Source: Streptomyces sp. NBRC 110028 (GTDB taxonomy: Bacteria > Actinomycetota > Actinomycetes > Streptomycetales > Streptomycetaceae). Taken from it: 42,667 nt of DNA. Shown piece after piece: positions 33,549-41,531 of the stretch. Location of the stretch: assembly GCF_001417735.1 (NCBI RefSeq), contig NZ_BBUZ01000054.1, positions 1 through 42,667 on the forward strand. Direction: 5' to 3'. Each line of letters opens with the position of its first letter. The stretch's first letter is position 1. A program made the translations under genes and the position numbers. The notes under the pieces were generated by a model. The model did no database searches, was not told the DNA's origin, and worked only from the letters and a program-made list of their open reading frames with translations.

Positions 33549-33675
33549 GCGCACTCCGGGGTCGGTGAAAATCCGAACCGGCGGTTACAGTCCGCGACCC
33601 GTCCGCCGCCAGCGGCCGGTTGACCAGGTGAAATTCCTGGACCGACGGTGAAAGTCCGGATGGGAGGCAGTGCGC
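33549..33675 (+). ncRNA. FMN riboswitch (RFN element)
   Basis: The conserved RFN core is clear: GGTCGGTGAAAATCCGAACC, GGCGGTTACAGTCCGCGACCC, the variable arm, GACCAGGTGAAATTCCTGG, ACCGACGGTGAAAGTCCGG and ATGGGAGGCAGT. The closing P1 stem pairs GCGCACT (33549-33555) with AGTGCGC (33669-33675). It senses FMN and shuts down riboflavin synthesis or uptake when FMN is plentiful. A 154-nt GC-rich segment to the ribD start is the expression platform; no T-rich terminator is visible, so translational or rho-type control is more likely. Confidence 0.96.
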
Positions 33676-33829
33676 GGCGGTAGCGACATCACCGGTGCGC
33701 CGTCATCGTGGCGGCCGCGCTCCCCGCGCGGGCCGTACGCGGCGATCCCGGCGCCCCGGCGGCGGCGTTCCCGCTCCAGTGTCGTTCCGACAGCCCCGGA
33801 GTCCGTGCCCGAAGAGGCAGGAGGACCCG

Positions 33830-34978
33830 GTGGCCCCCGCAGCCGGAGCAGCGGCAACCGCAGCGGCCGAAGCCCGCGCGATGCGCCGCGCCGTGGAGCT
33901 CGCCGCCCGAGGCCTCGGCCACACCAGCCCCAACCCGGTCGTCGGCTGCGTCATCCTCGACGCCGGAGGACGGCAGGCCGGCGAGGGCTGGCACCAGCGG
34001 GCCGGCGGCCCCCACGCCGAGGTGCACGCCCTGCGCGCGGCGGGGGAGCGGGCCCGCGGCGGCACCGCACTGGTCACCCTCGAACCCTGCAACCACACCG
34101 GCCGCACCGGACCCTGCGCCCGGGCGCTCATCGACGCCGGGATCGCCCGCGTCCGCTACGCGGTCGCCGACCCCACCGCCCAGGCGCGCGGCGGCGCCGC
34201 GACCCTCGCCGCGGCCGGGGTCGATGTCGCGCCCGGGCCGCTGGCCGACGAGGCGGCGGCCGTCAACGAGGCCTGGCTGACCGCGATGCGCCGCGGCCGT
34301 CCCTTCGTGCTGTGGAAGTACGCCGCCACCCTGGACGGCCGCAGCGCGGCGGCCGACGGCACCAGCCGCTGGATCACCTCCGCCCCCGCCCGCGCCGATG
34401 TGCACCGGCTGCGCGCCGAGGCGGACGCCGTGCTCGTCGGCTCCGGCACCCTGCGCGCCGACGATCCGCACCTGGCCGTACGCGACCGGGACGGCGTCAC
34501 CCAGCCGCTGCGGGTCGCCGTCGACACCGACGCGACCGCCCTGAAGCGCCACGCCCGCATCCTGGACGACGCCGCGCCCACGCTGGTGGCCGTGGCCCGG
34601 GACGCCGACACCGGGCAGCTGCCGCCCGGGGCGGAAACCCTGCGGCTGCCCCGCGCGGCAGCGGGGCGCGGGCTGGACATCGCCGCGCTCCTCGCCGCCC
34701 TCCACGACCGTGGCGTGCGCTCCGTCCTGCTGGAGGGCGGGCCCACCCTGGCCGGGGCGTTCCTCGCCGCGGGCGCCGTCGACAAGGTCGTCGGCTATCT
34801 CGCCCCCGTACTGCTCGGCGCGGGCCCCGCCGCCCTCGCCGACGCCGGAATCACCACGATCGCGCGGGCGTTGCGCCTCGAGACGGCCGACGTCACCCGG
34901 CTCGGTCCCGATCTGCGCGTCACCGCCGTCCCGGCCGTCCCCACCGCACCCACCACCACCCTCGCCGAGGAGAACTGA
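33830..34978 (+). CDS. ribD: Bifunctional pyrimidine deaminase/reductase RibD
   Basis: The 382-aa enzyme carries out the second and third steps from GTP to the ribitylaminouracil. The N-terminal deaminase has zinc ligands H62 in GPHAEVHAL and C87 and C96 in LEPCNHTGRTGPC, with E64 as catalytic glutamate. The C-terminal reductase (from about 160) has FVLWKYAATLDGRSAAADGTSRWI, AVLVGSGTLRADDP and SVLLEGGPTLAGAFL. GTG 33830 is preferred for the GGAGG 6 nt upstream; an in-frame GTG at 33695 lies inside the riboswitch leader and adds low-complexity sequence. First gene of the rib operon. Confidence 0.95.
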   Translation: MAPAAGAAATAAAEARAMRRAVELAARGLGHTSPNPVVGCVILDAGGRQAGEGWHQRAGGPHAEVHALRAAGERARGGTALVTLEPCNHTGRTGPCARALIDAGIARVRYAVADPTAQARGGAATLAAAGVDVAPGPLADEAAAVNEAWLTAMRRGRPFVLWKYAATLDGRSAAADGTSRWITSAPARADVHRLRAEADAVLVGSGTLRADDPHLAVRDRDGVTQPLRVAVDTDATALKRHARILDDAAPTLVAVARDADTGQLPPGAETLRLPRAAAGRGLDIAALLAALHDRGVRSVLLEGGPTLAGAFLAAGAVDKVVGYLAPVLLGAGPAALADAGITTIARALRLETADVTRLGPDLRVTAVPAVPTAPTTTLAEEN

Positions 34979-34979
34979 C

Positions 34980-35618
34980 GTGTTCACCGGAATTGTCGAA
35001 GAACTGGGTGAGATCGTCGCCGTCGAGAACCTGGGCGACGCGTCCCGCTTCCAGGTGCGCGGGCCCGTCGTCACCGAGGGCGCGCGGCACGGCGACTCGA
35101 TCGCCGTCAACGGCGTCTGTCTCACCGTCGTCGACACCGGGGACGGCCGGTTCAGCGCCGATGTGATGGCCGAGACGCTCAACCGCTCCAGTCTCGGCGC
35201 GCTCACCGTCGGCTCCCGCGTCAACCTGGAGCGCCCCATGGCGCTCGGCGGGCGGCTCGGCGGCCATCTCGTCCAGGGCCATGTGGACGGCACCGGCACC
35301 CTCATCGAGCGCAAGCCGTCCGAGCACTGGGAGATCGTGAAGATCTCGCTGCCGTCCGGACTCGGCCGCTATGTGGTCGAGAAGGGCTCCATCACGGTCG
35401 ACGGCATCAGCCTGACCGTCGTGGACGCGGGCCCCGACTACTTCACCGTCAGCCTCATCCCGACGACGCTCGCCCTCACCACCCTCGGCGTCAAGCAGCC
35501 CGGCGACGCGGTCAACCTCGAAGTGGACGTCCTCGCCAAATACGTCGAGCGCCTGCTCGCCCACGGCGGCACGGACCAGGGTGCCGGCCGGAGCACGGGC
35601 AAGGAAGTGATCGAATGA
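34980..35618 (+). CDS. ribE: Riboflavin synthase alpha subunit
   Basis: The 212-aa protein dismutates two molecules of 6,7-dimethyl-8-ribityllumazine to riboflavin. Two tandem lumazine-binding domains are visible: MFTGIVEELG with NGVCLTVVD (1-95) and HLVQGHVDGTGTL with ITVDGISLTVVD (about 96-195). The GTG start lies one base after the ribD stop, with GAGGAGAA within the ribD end. The stop overlaps the start of the transporter gene. Also called ribC in some species. Confidence 0.95.
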   Translation: MFTGIVEELGEIVAVENLGDASRFQVRGPVVTEGARHGDSIAVNGVCLTVVDTGDGRFSADVMAETLNRSSLGALTVGSRVNLERPMALGGRLGGHLVQGHVDGTGTLIERKPSEHWEIVKISLPSGLGRYVVEKGSITVDGISLTVVDAGPDYFTVSLIPTTLALTTLGVKQPGDAVNLEVDVLAKYVERLLAHGGTDQGAGRSTGKEVIE

Positions 35619-36292
35619 TGTCCCTCGACTGGCTGGGCGCCGAGGCCGGGGAGATATTCGGCCAGCACATCCTGTGGTCGGACGCGATCGGCAACACCAT
35701 CGGTCTGATCGCCCTCGCCCTCGGCAGCCGCCGCTCCCTGTGGACCTGGCCCGCCCAGCTCGCCTCCGGCGTCGTCCTGGTCGCCGCCTACGCCACCGCA
35801 CACCTCAGCGGCGGCGTAGGCAAGCAGCTCCTGGTCATCGGCGTCGCCGCCTGGGGCTGGCGGCAGTGGCGGCGCGGCCGCCGCGACGAGGGCGGCGCGG
35901 TCGCCGTCCGCTTCGCCACCGGCCGGGAGCGCGCGGCGCTCCTCAGCGGCCTCGCGGCCGGCACGCTCGCCGTCGGCGCCCTGTTCACCGCGGTCCCCGA
36001 ACTGTCCTGGAACCCCTGGCCCGACGCCTACATCTTCGTCGGCACCCTTGCCGCGATGGTCGCCCAGGCCCGCGGCCTGATCGAATTCTGGTTCGCGTGG
36101 ATGCTGGTCGACGTGGTCGGCGTCCCGCTCGCCTTCAGCAGCGGACTGGCCTTCTCCGGCCTCGTCTACGTCATCTACTTCGCACTCGTCCTGTGGGGCG
36201 CGCGCGACTGGTGGCTGCGCTCCCGTACCGGGAACACCCGGATGTCCCCGAGCGCGCCCACACCCGCAATGGAAGGAGTGTCAGTGTCATGA
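35615..36292 (+). CDS. ribM: PnuC-like riboflavin transporter RibM (PnuX)
   Basis: The 225-aa membrane protein of the PnuC family has about seven segments. Family features include HILWSDAIGNTIGLIALALG, YATAHLSGGVGKQ and the C-terminal WFAWMLVDVVGVPLAFSSGL with WNPWPDAYIFVGTLAAMVAQAR. PnuC members inside riboflavin operons under an FMN riboswitch are riboflavin carriers (RibM/PnuX of Corynebacterium and Streptomyces davaonensis). That context is why I choose RibM over a nicotinamide riboside transporter. The start ATG overlaps the ribE stop, and its own stop overlaps the ribBA start by ATGA. Confidence 0.88.
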   Translation: MMSLDWLGAEAGEIFGQHILWSDAIGNTIGLIALALGSRRSLWTWPAQLASGVVLVAAYATAHLSGGVGKQLLVIGVAAWGWRQWRRGRRDEGGAVAVRFATGRERAALLSGLAAGTLAVGALFTAVPELSWNPWPDAYIFVGTLAAMVAQARGLIEFWFAWMLVDVVGVPLAFSSGLAFSGLVYVIYFALVLWGARDWWLRSRTGNTRMSPSAPTPAMEGVSVS

Positions 36293-37635
36293 GCGACGCC
36301 TACGCGACGACGCGGCCGCGAGCGGTGGCCGAGGACGAGGACCCCACGGGCACCTGGCCGCCCGACGAACTGGCACTGGACTCCGTCGAGCGGGCGATCG
36401 CCGACATCGCGGCGGGCCGCCCCGTCGTGGTCGTGGACGACGAGGACCGGGAGAACGAGGGCGACCTCATCGCCGCCGCCGAGACGATCACCCCCGAGAT
36501 CGTCGCCTTCATGATGAACGAGTGCCGCGGACTGATCTGCGCGCCCATGGAGGCCGACGACCTCGACCGGCTGCGGCTCCCGCAGATGGTCGAGGAGAAC
36601 ACCGAGTCCATGCGGACCGCCTTCACCGTGAGCGTCGACGCCACCGCCGAACACGGCGTCAGCACCGGCATCTCCGCCGCCGACCGGGCCACCACCCTGC
36701 GCCTGCTGGCCGGCCAGGACACCACCCCCGGCGACTTCGTGCGCCCCGGCCACATCTTCCCGCTGCGCGCCCGCCCCGGCGGTGTGCTCGCCCGCGACGG
36801 CCACACCGAGGCCGGGGTCGACCTCGCCCGGCTGGCCGGACTGCGTCCGGCGGCCGTGATCTGCGAGATCGCGGGGGAGGACGGGGTGATGCTGCGCCTG
36901 CCCGGTCTGGTCGCCTTCGCCCACAAGCACGACCTCGCGATCATCTCCATCGCCGACCTGATCGCGTACCGCAGGGCCGCCGAGCCCGCCGTGCGGCGCG
37001 AGGCCACCACCCGGCTGCCCACCGCCTTCGGCGACTTCCAGGCGTACGGCTACCGCGCGACCGACGACGGCGTCGAGCACATCGCGCTCGTCCAGGGCGA
37101 CATCGGCGACGGCGAGGACGTGCTGGTCCGGGTCCATTCCGAATGCCTGACCGGCGACGTCTTCCACTCGCTGCGCTGCGACTGCGGACCCCAGCTGCAC
37201 GCCTCCCTGGAGCGGGTGACCGCCGAGGGCCGTGGCGTGGTGCTGTATCTGCGCGGCCACGAGGGGCGCGGCATCGGGCTGCTGTCCAAGCTGCGCGCGT
37301 ACCAGCTCCAGGAGCTGGGCCGGGACACCCTGGACGCCAACCTGGAGCTGGGCCTGCCCGCCGACGCGCGCGACTACGCGGCGGGCGCCGAGATCCTGGC
37401 CGACCTGGGCGTGCGCTCCCTGCGGCTGATGACCAACAACCCCGAGAAGACCACCGCCCTGGTCCGCCACGGGCTGCGGGTCACCGGCCGGGAGCCGATG
37501 CCGGTCCAGGCCGGGGAGCACAATCTGCGCTATCTGCGGACCAAGCGGGACCGGATGGGGCACGACCTGCCCTGGCTGGAGGGCGACCCGCGGGCGGAGA
37601 GCCCGGAGCCCGTGTCCGCCTGCGGCAGCCAGTAG
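36289..37635 (+). CDS. ribBA: Bifunctional DHBP synthase/GTP cyclohydrolase II RibBA
   Basis: The 448-aa protein joins the two entry reactions of riboflavin synthesis. The N-terminal 3,4-dihydroxy-2-butanone-4-phosphate synthase has VVVDDEDRENEGDL, HGVSTGISAADR, RPGHIFPLRA and GHTEAGVDLARLAG. The C-terminal GTP cyclohydrolase II has the zinc cysteines C286, C297 and C299 in SECLTGDVFHSLRCDCGPQL and the catalytic block LRGHEGRGIGL, with MTNNPEKTTAL near the end. Both halves look intact. A strong GGAAGGAG lies 10 nt before ATG 36289, inside ribM. Confidence 0.96.
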   Translation: MSDAYATTRPRAVAEDEDPTGTWPPDELALDSVERAIADIAAGRPVVVVDDEDRENEGDLIAAAETITPEIVAFMMNECRGLICAPMEADDLDRLRLPQMVEENTESMRTAFTVSVDATAEHGVSTGISAADRATTLRLLAGQDTTPGDFVRPGHIFPLRARPGGVLARDGHTEAGVDLARLAGLRPAAVICEIAGEDGVMLRLPGLVAFAHKHDLAIISIADLIAYRRAAEPAVRREATTRLPTAFGDFQAYGYRATDDGVEHIALVQGDIGDGEDVLVRVHSECLTGDVFHSLRCDCGPQLHASLERVTAEGRGVVLYLRGHEGRGIGLLSKLRAYQLQELGRDTLDANLELGLPADARDYAAGAEILADLGVRSLRLMTNNPEKTTALVRHGLRVTGREPMPVQAGEHNLRYLRTKRDRMGHDLPWLEGDPRAESPEPVSACGSQ

Positions 37636-37686
37636 AACCACCCGCCAGTAGATCCACCCGTACGTACGAAAGACCTGAGGAGTGAC

Positions 37687-38166
37687 GTGAGCGGTAAGGG
37701 TGCCCCCGAACTGTCCGTGGAGAACTGCGGGGACCTGCGCGTGGCCGTCATCGCCGCGCAGTGGCACGAGAAGGTGATGGACGGCCTGGTCGACGGCGCC
37801 CGGCGGGCCCTCGGCGAGCTGGGCGTCGCCCAGCACACCGTGTTGCGGGTGCCCGGCAGCTTCGAGCTGCCGGTCGTCGCCAAGGTCCTCGCGGACCGCG
37901 GCTACGACGCGGTCGTGGCGCTGGGCGTCGTGATCCGCGGCGGCACACCCCACTTCGACTACGTGTGCCAGGGCGTCACCCAGGGCCTCACCCAGGTCAG
38001 CGTGGACACCGGCGTCCCCATCGGCTTCGGCGTGCTGACCTGCGACACCGAGGAACAGGCCCTGGACCGCGCCGGAATCGCCGGTTCCAGCGAGGACAAG
38101 GGCCATGAGGCGGTCACCGCCGCCGTCGCCACCGCCGTCACCCTCAGGTCGGTCACCTCACCCTGA
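37687..38166 (+). CDS. ribH: 6,7-dimethyl-8-ribityllumazine synthase
   Basis: The 159-aa enzyme condenses ribitylaminouracil with dihydroxybutanone phosphate. VAAQWH-type start (VIAAQWHEKVMDGLVDGA), VPGSFELPVVAK, the block VVIRGGTPHFDYVCQ with catalytic H89, and VPIGFGVLTCDTEEQALDR are all present. GTG 37687 follows a GAGGAG. It lies 51 bp after ribBA and ends the riboflavin operon. Confidence 0.96.
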   Translation: MSGKGAPELSVENCGDLRVAVIAAQWHEKVMDGLVDGARRALGELGVAQHTVLRVPGSFELPVVAKVLADRGYDAVVALGVVIRGGTPHFDYVCQGVTQGLTQVSVDTGVPIGFGVLTCDTEEQALDRAGIAGSSEDKGHEAVTAAVATAVTLRSVTSP

Positions 38167-38186
38167 GGCCGGTGCCCTGCGCGAAG

Positions 38187-38211
38187 TTGTGCCGTCCGGC
38201 ACAAGTAGGAT
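38187..38211 (+). promoter_or_regulatory. Dyad and -10 box in front of hisE
   Basis: TTGTGCC-gtcc-GGCACAA (38187-38204) is a perfect 7-bp dyad, immediately followed by TAGGAT (38206-38211), a good -10 box. The hisE ATG is 10 nt further, so the transcript would have almost no leader. The dyad sits where an operator would block RNA polymerase. Confidence 0.5.
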
Positions 38212-38221
38212 GGCGCACACC

Positions 38222-38494
38222 ATGTCCAAGAAGACGTTCGAGGAGCTCTTCGCCGAGCTCCAGCAGAAGGCCGCCACGGCCGACCCCGCCACCTCCCGTA
38301 CCGCCGAGCTGCTGCAGTCCGGTGTGCACGCGATCGGCAAGAAGGTCGTCGAGGAGGCCGCCGAGGTGTGGATGGCCGCCGAGTACGAGAGCGACGCGGC
38401 GGCCGCCGAGGAGATCTCCCAGCTCCTCTACCACCTCCAGGTGATGATGGTCGCCAAGGGGCTCACCCTCGACGACGTCTACGCCCACCTTTAG
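38222..38494 (+). CDS. hisE: Phosphoribosyl-ATP pyrophosphatase
   Basis: The 90-aa enzyme catalyses the second step of histidine biosynthesis (PR-ATP to PR-AMP). The MazG-like helical fold is recognisable from TFEELFAELQQKA, GVHAIGKKVVEEAAEVWMAAEYES and EEISQLLYHLQVMMVAKGL, with acidic metal-binding residues in KKVVEEAAEV. ATG 38222 (MSKKTFEELF) fits the family; an in-frame ATG at 38210 adds four residues. It pairs with hisG 48 bp downstream and probably has its own, nearly leaderless, promoter. Confidence 0.94.
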   Translation: MSKKTFEELFAELQQKAATADPATSRTAELLQSGVHAIGKKVVEEAAEVWMAAEYESDAAAAEEISQLLYHLQVMMVAKGLTLDDVYAHL

Positions 38495-38542
38495 AACCAC
38501 CCCGGCTCACCACCCACCCCTCGTACGAAGGAAACATCCCTC

Positions 38543-39391
38543 ATGCTGCGCATCGCCGTCCCCAACAAGGGTTCACTGTCCGAGCCTGCGTCGGCGATGC
38601 TCCATGAGGCGGGCTACCGGCAGCGCAAGGACCGCAGGGAACTCGTCCTGGTCGACTCCGACAACGACGTCGAGTTCTTCTTCCTGCGCCCCCGCGACAT
38701 CGCCGTGTACGTCGGCTCCGGCCGCCTCGACATCGGCATCACCGGCCGTGACCTGCTGCTCGACTCCGGCTCCCAGGCCGAGGAGATCCTGCAGCTCGGC
38801 TTCGCCGGGTCGACCTTCCGCTACGCCACCCGGCCCGGCACGGCCACCGACGTGAGCGAGTTCGGCGGGATGACCGTCGCCACCTCCTTCTCCGGCCTGG
38901 TCACCAAGCACCTCGCCGACCACGGGGTGGACGCCGCCGTCGTCCACCTGGACGGCGCCGTGGAGACCGCCATCCAGCTCGGCGTCGCCGAGATCATCGC
39001 GGATGTCGTGGAGACCGGCACCACCCTGCGCAACGCCGGTCTGGACATCATCGGCGAGCCGATCCTGGAGTCCGAGGCGGTCGTGATCCGCCGCACCGGC
39101 GCCCCCTCCGACGACCCCAAGGTGCGCCAGTTCCTCCGCCGGATGCAGGGCGTCCTGGTGGCCCGGCGCTACGTGATGATGGACTACGACATCCGGGTCG
39201 ACCAGGTCGAGCGGGCCGTGGCGCTCACCCCCGGCCTGGAGTCGCCCACGGTCTCCCCGCTGCACCACGAGGGCTGGGTCGCCGTCCGTTCGATGGTCCC
39301 CGCCAAGGACGCACAGCGGATCATGGACGAGCTGTACGAGCTGGGGGCGCGGGCGATCCTCACCACGGGCATCCACGCCTGCCGCCTCTGA
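38543..39391 (+). CDS. hisG: ATP phosphoribosyltransferase, long form
   Basis: The 282-aa protein catalyses the first, feedback-controlled step of histidine biosynthesis. MLRIAVPNKGSLSEPA opens the catalytic domain, with RPRDIAVYVGSGRLDIGITGRDLLLD and the PRPP-binding block IADVVETGTTLRNAGL. The C-terminal 75 or so residues (VAVRSMVPAKDAQRIMDELYELGARAILTTGI) form the ACT-like histidine-sensing domain of long HisG, so no HisZ partner is needed. ATG 38543 follows AAGGAA by 9 nt. Confidence 0.96.
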   Translation: MLRIAVPNKGSLSEPASAMLHEAGYRQRKDRRELVLVDSDNDVEFFFLRPRDIAVYVGSGRLDIGITGRDLLLDSGSQAEEILQLGFAGSTFRYATRPGTATDVSEFGGMTVATSFSGLVTKHLADHGVDAAVVHLDGAVETAIQLGVAEIIADVVETGTTLRNAGLDIIGEPILESEAVVIRRTGAPSDDPKVRQFLRRMQGVLVARRYVMMDYDIRVDQVERAVALTPGLESPTVSPLHHEGWVAVRSMVPAKDAQRIMDELYELGARAILTTGIHACRL

Positions 39392-39449
39392 GCCCGGCCC
39401 TTCCCCCGCCCCCTCGCACTCCGCCTCTCCCGAGAGAGACCCATCACAC

Positions 39450-39905
39450 GTGTCCGCCGCCGCCCAGCCGCCCGCCCTCCCGGTCACCTTCCGGCCGACC
39501 CGCACCCGGGTCATCCTGCTGACCATCGGCGCCGCCCTCGTCGTCGCCCTCACGGCGGTCGGGCTGCTCCTGGAGAACCTGTCCCCGGGCGAGCAGCTCA
39601 GCTTCGTCGTCACCGGGCTGCTGTTCTTCGCGGGTCTCGCGCTGTTCAGCCGCCCCAAGGTGGTGGCCGACGAGGCCGGGGTGACCGTGGTCAACCTCAT
39701 CACCACCCGTCGGCTGGAGTGGGCCGAGGTGCTGCGGGTCAATCTGCGGCCCGGCGACGCCTGGGTCTACCTGGACCTCGCCGACGGCACCAGCCTGCCC
39801 GCGATGGGCATCCAGGTGGGCATGGCCAAGGCACAGGCCATCGACGACGCCCGTACCCTGCGCGCCCTCGCGGCACACCACGGCACGGGCGGCGGCACGT
39901 CCTGA
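39450..39905 (+). CDS. Membrane-anchored PH-domain protein
   Basis: The 151-aa protein has two membrane segments (about 20-42 and 50-68) and then a bacterial PH-like domain (PKVVADEAGVTVVNLITTRRLEWAEVLRVNLRPGDAWVYLDLADGT, 72-118). This layout is common in actinobacterial PH proteins that follow hisG. GTG 39450 has GAGAGAG about 12 nt upstream, a poor distance. It probably shares the hisE-hisG transcript. No specific function is known. Confidence 0.8.
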   Translation: MSAAAQPPALPVTFRPTRTRVILLTIGAALVVALTAVGLLLENLSPGEQLSFVVTGLLFFAGLALFSRPKVVADEAGVTVVNLITTRRLEWAEVLRVNLRPGDAWVYLDLADGTSLPAMGIQVGMAKAQAIDDARTLRALAAHHGTGGGTS

Positions 39906-40103
39906 CGGTGGGGGCCTGCCCGTAACCGCCCAACCTTGTTTACTCTGTTGCCGGGGCCGAACGATGCCCCGCCCCGTCTCGATCTGCCCGCGCGCCGCGC
40001 GCGCAGCCGGCGGGCCTCCCCTGCGACCCGAGGAGTGACTCCCTCCAGAGATGGACGGATCGTCCTGTAGTACCCGCGCCGCCGCTGACCTCAAGGCGGC
40101 GGC
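39906..40103 (+). promoter_or_regulatory. Structured leader upstream of the CNNM/CBS gene pair
   Basis: A -10-like TACTCT (39941-39946) is followed by about 155 nt of untranslated leader rich in hairpins. Examples are CGGGGC (39952-39957) with GCCCCG (39966-39971), GGACG-gat-CGTCC (40053-40065), and GCCGCCGC (40078-40085) with GCGGCGGC (40096-40103). The last hairpin abuts the ATG at 40104 and would hide the ribosome site. I cannot match it to a known riboswitch class. Confidence 0.45.
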
Positions 40104-41531
40104 ATGAGCGTCACCCTGTCTCTCCTGCTGCTCTCCGCGGCACTCGTCCTCATCCTCGCCAACGGCTTCTTCGTGGCCGCCGAATTCGGCCTGGTCACGG
40201 TCGAGCGGCCGGACGCCGAGCGGGCCGCCGAAGAAGGCGACCGGCGCGCCCGTACCGTCGTCCAGTCGCTGCGCGAGCTGTCCTTCCAGCTCTCCGGCAC
40301 CCAGCTCGGCATCACCATCACCTCCCTGGTGGTCGGCATGCTCGCCGAGCCCGCGCTCGGCCATCTGCTGACCGTGCCGCTGTCCGCGGTGGGGCTGCCG
40401 CACGGCGCCGTCTCCGGCGTCGCCGTCGTCCTCGGCATGCTGGTGGCGTCCGCCGTGCAGATGGTGATCGGCGAGCTGGTGCCCAAGAACTGGGCGGTCT
40501 CCCGGCCGCTGCAGGTCGCCCGCTTCGTCGCGGGCCCGCAGTCCGCCTTCGCCCACTTCTTCCGGCCCGTCATCGCCCTGCTCAACACGGTCGCCAACCG
40601 GCTGGTGCGGGCGCTGGGCGTCGAGCCCACCGAGGAGCTGGCGTCCGCCCGTACCCCCGGTGAGCTGGTCTCGCTGGCCCGCCACTCGGCGCGGGCCGGG
40701 GCGATCGAGCAGGACACCGCGGACCTGTTCGTCCGCACCCTCTCGCTCGGCGACCTCACCGCGCAGCACGTGATGACCCCGCGGGTGCGGGTCAGCGCGC
40801 TGCAGTCCACGGCCACCGCCGTGGACGTGCTCAACCTCACCCGGGCCACCGGGCTCTCCCGGTTCCCCGTCTACCGCGACCGCCTGGACGAGGTCATCGG
40901 CATGGTCCACCTCAAGGACGCCCTCGCGGTGCCCGCGGGCGAGCGGCTGCGCACCCCCGCCGGGTCCATCGCCCAGCCCCCGCTGCTGGTCCCCGAGACG
41001 CTGCCCGTCCAGCCGCTGCTGGAGCGGCTGCGCAGCGAGCAGCCGATAGCCGTGGTCGTCGACGAATACGGCGGCACGGCCGGTGTCGTCACCCTGGAGG
41101 ACATCGTCGAGGAGCTGGTCGGCGAGGTCCGCGACGAGCACGACGACGAGGCCGCCGACACGCCCGACCTGGCCCAGACCGTCGCCGAGGACGGCCGGCC
41201 CGCGTGGGACGCCGACGGCGCCTGCCGCGTCGACACCCTGCGCCGGATCGGTCTGGAGGTACCCGACGGGCCGTACGAGACGGTGGCCGGTCTGATCGCC
41301 GATCTCCTCGCCCGGATTCCCGTCCCCGGGGACACCGCCGAGCTGCCCGGCTGGAAGCTGGCCGTCCGGCAGGTCGGCCACCACCGGGCGGAGCGGGTAC
41401 GGATCGTCCGGACCGGAGCGGGTACGAGTGCCGGTGCCGGGTCCGCTGTTGCCGCCCAAGCCGTAGCCCAACCCGAAGCCGAAGCCGAAGCCGAAGCCCA
41501 AGCCGTAGCCGAGAAGGAAGCTGAGCGATGA
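40104..41531 (+). CDS. CNNM/CBS-domain membrane protein (HlyC/CorC family) with transporter-associated domain
   Basis: The 475-aa protein starts with a DUF21/CNNM membrane domain of three or four segments (LVLILANGFFVAAEFGLVTVERP, LSGTQLGITITSLVVGMLAEP, QMVIGELVPKNWA). A CBS pair follows (about 205-350: VMTPRVRVSALQSTATAVDVL, GLSRFPVYRDRLDEVIGMVHLKDAL, VVDEYGGTAGVVTLEDIVEELVGEV), then a CorC_HlyC domain (about 355-435). Family members are linked to Mg2+ or Co2+ efflux and homeostasis; the hemolysin label is historical. The C-terminal tail is Ala/Glu-rich and encoded by hexanucleotide repeats. The stop overlaps the start of a paralogue. Confidence 0.9.
   Translation: MSVTLSLLLLSAALVLILANGFFVAAEFGLVTVERPDAERAAEEGDRRARTVVQSLRELSFQLSGTQLGITITSLVVGMLAEPALGHLLTVPLSAVGLPHGAVSGVAVVLGMLVASAVQMVIGELVPKNWAVSRPLQVARFVAGPQSAFAHFFRPVIALLNTVANRLVRALGVEPTEELASARTPGELVSLARHSARAGAIEQDTADLFVRTLSLGDLTAQHVMTPRVRVSALQSTATAVDVLNLTRATGLSRFPVYRDRLDEVIGMVHLKDALAVPAGERLRTPAGSIAQPPLLVPETLPVQPLLERLRSEQPIAVVVDEYGGTAGVVTLEDIVEELVGEVRDEHDDEAADTPDLAQTVAEDGRPAWDADGACRVDTLRRIGLEVPDGPYETVAGLIADLLARIPVPGDTAELPGWKLAVRQVGHHRAERVRIVRTGAGTSAGAGSAVAAQAVAQPEAEAEAEAQAVAEKEAER
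41463..41510. repeat. Hexanucleotide GAAGCC repeat in the CNNM gene tail
   Basis: Four perfect GAAGCC units (41475-41498) are flanked by variants GTAGCC, CAACCC, CAAGCC and GTAGCC, eight units in all. They encode an EA-rich tail. Hexamers keep the frame, so length variation among strains is expected. Confidence 0.85.

Noticed and set aside
33670..35166. Plus-strand Arg-rich frame starting inside the FMN riboswitch
   Set aside because: It is a shifted frame of ribD with no domain features; ribD is unambiguous in the other frame.
35615..36292. Nicotinamide riboside transporter PnuC
   Set aside because: The family is right, but placement inside the riboflavin operon under an FMN riboswitch favours the riboflavin carrier RibM/PnuX.
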